Source: JAFGJQ01 sp052034525
GTDB lineage: Bacteria > Planctomycetota > Phycisphaerae > UBA1845
Assembly: GCA_052034525.1 (NCBI GenBank)
Contig: JBPOIK010000079.1
Span: 1-64,000, forward strand
DNA length: 64,000 nucleotides
Direction: 5' to 3'
Shown: one piece after another, positions 62,800-64,000 of the stretch
Numbering within the stretch: position 1 is the stretch's first letter
How the letters are laid out: each line of letters starts with the position of its first letter
The notes under the pieces: model-generated
The model's input: the letters and a program-made list of their open reading frames with translations, nothing else
Databases searched by the model: none
What the model was told of the DNA's origin: nothing
Made by a program: the position numbers and the translations under genes

Positions 62800-62858
62800 G
62801 AAGGCGCCTGAGCCACCACGCAAGCTCAAGGGGGCACGAACAAAACAAGGAACAGCCG

Positions 62859-62893
62859 AAGCGGCCTTCGCGTGTATCGCGGCGGCCGCTTTT
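62859..62893 (+). terminator. Terminator after the sigma factor gene
   Basis: AAGCGGCC and GGCCGCTT form an 8-bp stem with a 17-nt loop, followed by TTTG. The loop can extend the stem partly. Confidence 0.6.
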
Positions 62894-62960
62894 GCGTGGT
62901 GCGCCAGGCATGGCGTGTGACGGCGGGGAGTAAGTTTTCTGCGGGGGCGCGTACGCTGAA

Positions 62961-63068
62961 TTACGTCTGGCCGCAGGACTGGCCGGGCATTTCCGCGTAG
63001 CGCTCGGCCAGATCGCCGGTGGACATCTGGTTCAGGGCGGCGAGTTCGGCTCCGATGTCGTTCACCAT
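62961..63068 (-). pseudogene. Truncated DUF2924-like gene remnant
   Basis: An ATG at 63068 with AGGAG about 6 nt upstream begins a 35-codon reading frame, starting MVNDIGAELAALNQMSTGDL and continuing AERYAEM, which resembles the start of DUF2924 proteins. It then diverges and stops. The intact family is over 100 residues and usually precedes a serine recombinase gene. Here the homology ends after about 27 codons, so it is a remnant. Recognition is from memory of the family pattern. Confidence 0.55.
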
Positions 63069-63082
63069 GCGGCTCCTTTCAT

Positions 63083-63304
63083 TCAGGCTTTCCGAGACGC
63101 GGCGGGTTGCGGAGCCACACGGAGCCCCGTTTCCACCGAAATATCAAGGAGCTTTCGAGACGCTTCCGAGACAGTCTGGTGGCGGCCTGAATCGGCCGTT
63201 TTGGCCAGGCGGACGCGGCGCAGAACGCCACGCGCGAGAATACTGGCGACCTCGAGCCGGCGCTCTTCGGCTGTCATGCTTTCGGGATCGGTAGTCGAGA
63301 TCAT
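63083..63304 (-). CDS. Small accessory protein upstream of the DUF2924 remnant
   Basis: This 73-residue protein contains STTDPESMTAEERRLEVASI followed by LARGVLRRVRLAK, a composition seen in short proteins preceding DUF2924 and recombinase genes in phage-like modules. It ends 14 nt before the DUF2924 remnant. The start at 63304 is chosen because AGGAG-type purine sequence (GGAGAGCTTGCC, about 12 nt) precedes it weakly. The function is unknown. Confidence 0.55.
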   Translation of the reverse strand: MISTTDPESMTAEERRLEVASILARGVLRRVRLAKTADSGRHQTVSEASRKLLDISVETGLRVAPQPAASRKA

Positions 63305-63463
63305 GGCAAGCTCTCCGGGAAAGTGTTCATGCTCCTGCCCTCTCTGGTTACCTATGCCGTCCGCCGCCGCCGCGCCCACTTTCATTAACCACTTGATGAG
63401 GGTTATGGTTGGTCGCGTCAGAGTCACGACTATGCCGTTGGTCAGGGAATGGAGGCTTCAGAC

Positions 63464-64000
63464 ATGGCGTTTGACATTATCGAAGTCTTATCGGTTCTTG
63501 CAGCCCGCCGGCCCGTCTTCCATTCAGAAGCGGACTTCCAGCATGCACTGGCGTGGATCATCCACGAGCAAAACCTGGGCGTTGAGGTCAGGCTCGAATA
63601 CAGGCCTGGCAAGCTGAAGCAGAGGACATACGTCGACATTTGGCTGGAACATGCTGATGCGACCTACGCGATTGAGTTGAAATACAAGACACGACGTCTA
63701 CGGGTGACCGTGGGCCAGGAGCCGTTTGATCTGCTGGATCAGAGCGCCCAAGACCTTGGGAGATACGATTTCTGCCGGGACATCGGACGGATTGAGGCGA
63801 TGGCGAGCGCCTACCCCGGCCTGACCGGGTTCGCCCTGATCTTGACGAACGACCCAACGTATTGGCGAAAGAGCGGTCGCGATGGCAACGTTGACTGCGC
63901 GTTCCGCGTGCATGAGGGGGCGAAGCTCAGCAGCACGCTCGCTTGGGCTGGTCATGCGTCAGCCGGAACCACGAAGGGCAGGATCGCTCCCATCTGTCTG
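63464..64000 (+). CDS. PD-(D/E)XK nuclease-like protein, truncated by the window end
   Basis: An ATG at 63464, with GGAGG about 8 nt upstream, opens a frame that remains open to the last base (179 codons visible). A PD-(D/E)XK pattern is present: Glu/Gln in SEADFQHALA (about residue 22), Asp58 in YVDIWL and the ELK core at Glu71-Lys73 in YAIELKYKT. The rest has FDLLDQSAQDLGRYDFC and GFALILTNDPTYW. It could be a restriction-like or host-defence nuclease. The gene continues beyond the window, so the C-terminal domain is unknown. Confidence 0.7.
   Translation, partial: MAFDIIEVLSVLAARRPVFHSEADFQHALAWIIHEQNLGVEVRLEYRPGKLKQRTYVDIWLEHADATYAIELKYKTRRLRVTVGQEPFDLLDQSAQDLGRYDFCRDIGRIEAMASAYPGLTGFALILTNDPTYWRKSGRDGNVDCAFRVHEGAKLSSTLAWAGHASAGTTKGRIAPICL

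Overview
The window is a GC-rich bacterial chromosome segment that looks like Planctomycetota, probably Phycisphaerae-like. That placement is an inference from gene style. The supporting features are a long pseudopilin with a FTLIELLVVVSIIALLISIL-type N-terminus, secreted proteins ending in EF-hand/dockerin-like repeats, an unusual ECF sigma factor, and DUF2924-type accessory debris. No rRNA or ribosomal protein operon is present to confirm it. Most of the window is ordinary core chromosome. Only the extreme right end looks like accessory DNA.

Layout. 0-5 kb: an HDOD protein, a small CxxDxxC ferredoxin, a dimeric-type dUTPase, and the lysine/diaminopimelate operon dapB-dapA-dapD. 5-12.6 kb: a flagellar filament cluster of two flagellins, an oversized filament cap protein FliD, and FliS. 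The three transcription units fliC1, fliC2 and fliD-fliS each carry a similarly spaced sigma-28-like promoter. 12.6-16 kb: a TPR lipoprotein-like secreted protein, RNase P RNA (rnpB, minus strand) and a thioredoxin-TPR protein. 16-28 kb: an isocitrate/isopropylmalate dehydrogenase, a gene-free stretch with an 8-bp tandem array and REP-like palindromes, a double-domain 6-pyruvoyltetrahydropterin synthase homologue, an MFS transporter, a pseudopilin, a BtpA-family protein, an M29 aminopeptidase, an LD-carboxypeptidase, tRNA-Arg, a Lys/Ala-rich basic protein and an ECF sigma factor.

28-42 kb: a small coiled-coil protein, a pseudopilin with a membrane partner, two dockerin-like secreted proteins, a degenerate amidase-like protein, accD, and a minus-strand carbon operon gap-pgk-rpe ending in a catalytically degenerate histidine-phosphatase homologue. 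thiO and a RluD-type pseudouridine synthase follow. 42.7-50.2 kb: an overlapping alpha-2-macroglobulin/PBP1C pair. 50.6-53.6 kb: divergent aroB and folC.

The most interesting locus is 54.2-58.3 kb. A [NiFe]-hydrogenase large subunit comes first, then a Tat-exported small subunit, and a methyl-accepting chemotaxis protein overlaps the small-subunit stop by 4 nt. The large subunit stops exactly at the DPCxxCxxH histidine, so it has no C-terminal maturation peptide. That is a trait otherwise typical of H2-sensing hydrogenases. The arrangement suggests a hydrogenase-coupled chemoreceptor for hydrogen or redox taxis, which would fit with the flagellar genes in the same window.

58.3-64 kb: a repeat-filled spacer, tRNA-Lys, a polyprenyl synthetase, an M20D amidohydrolase, a sigma-70-family factor with a long leader and a possible 17-codon upstream ORF, a two-gene remnant of a DUF2924-type accessory module, and a PD-(D/E)XK nuclease-like gene cut by the window end.
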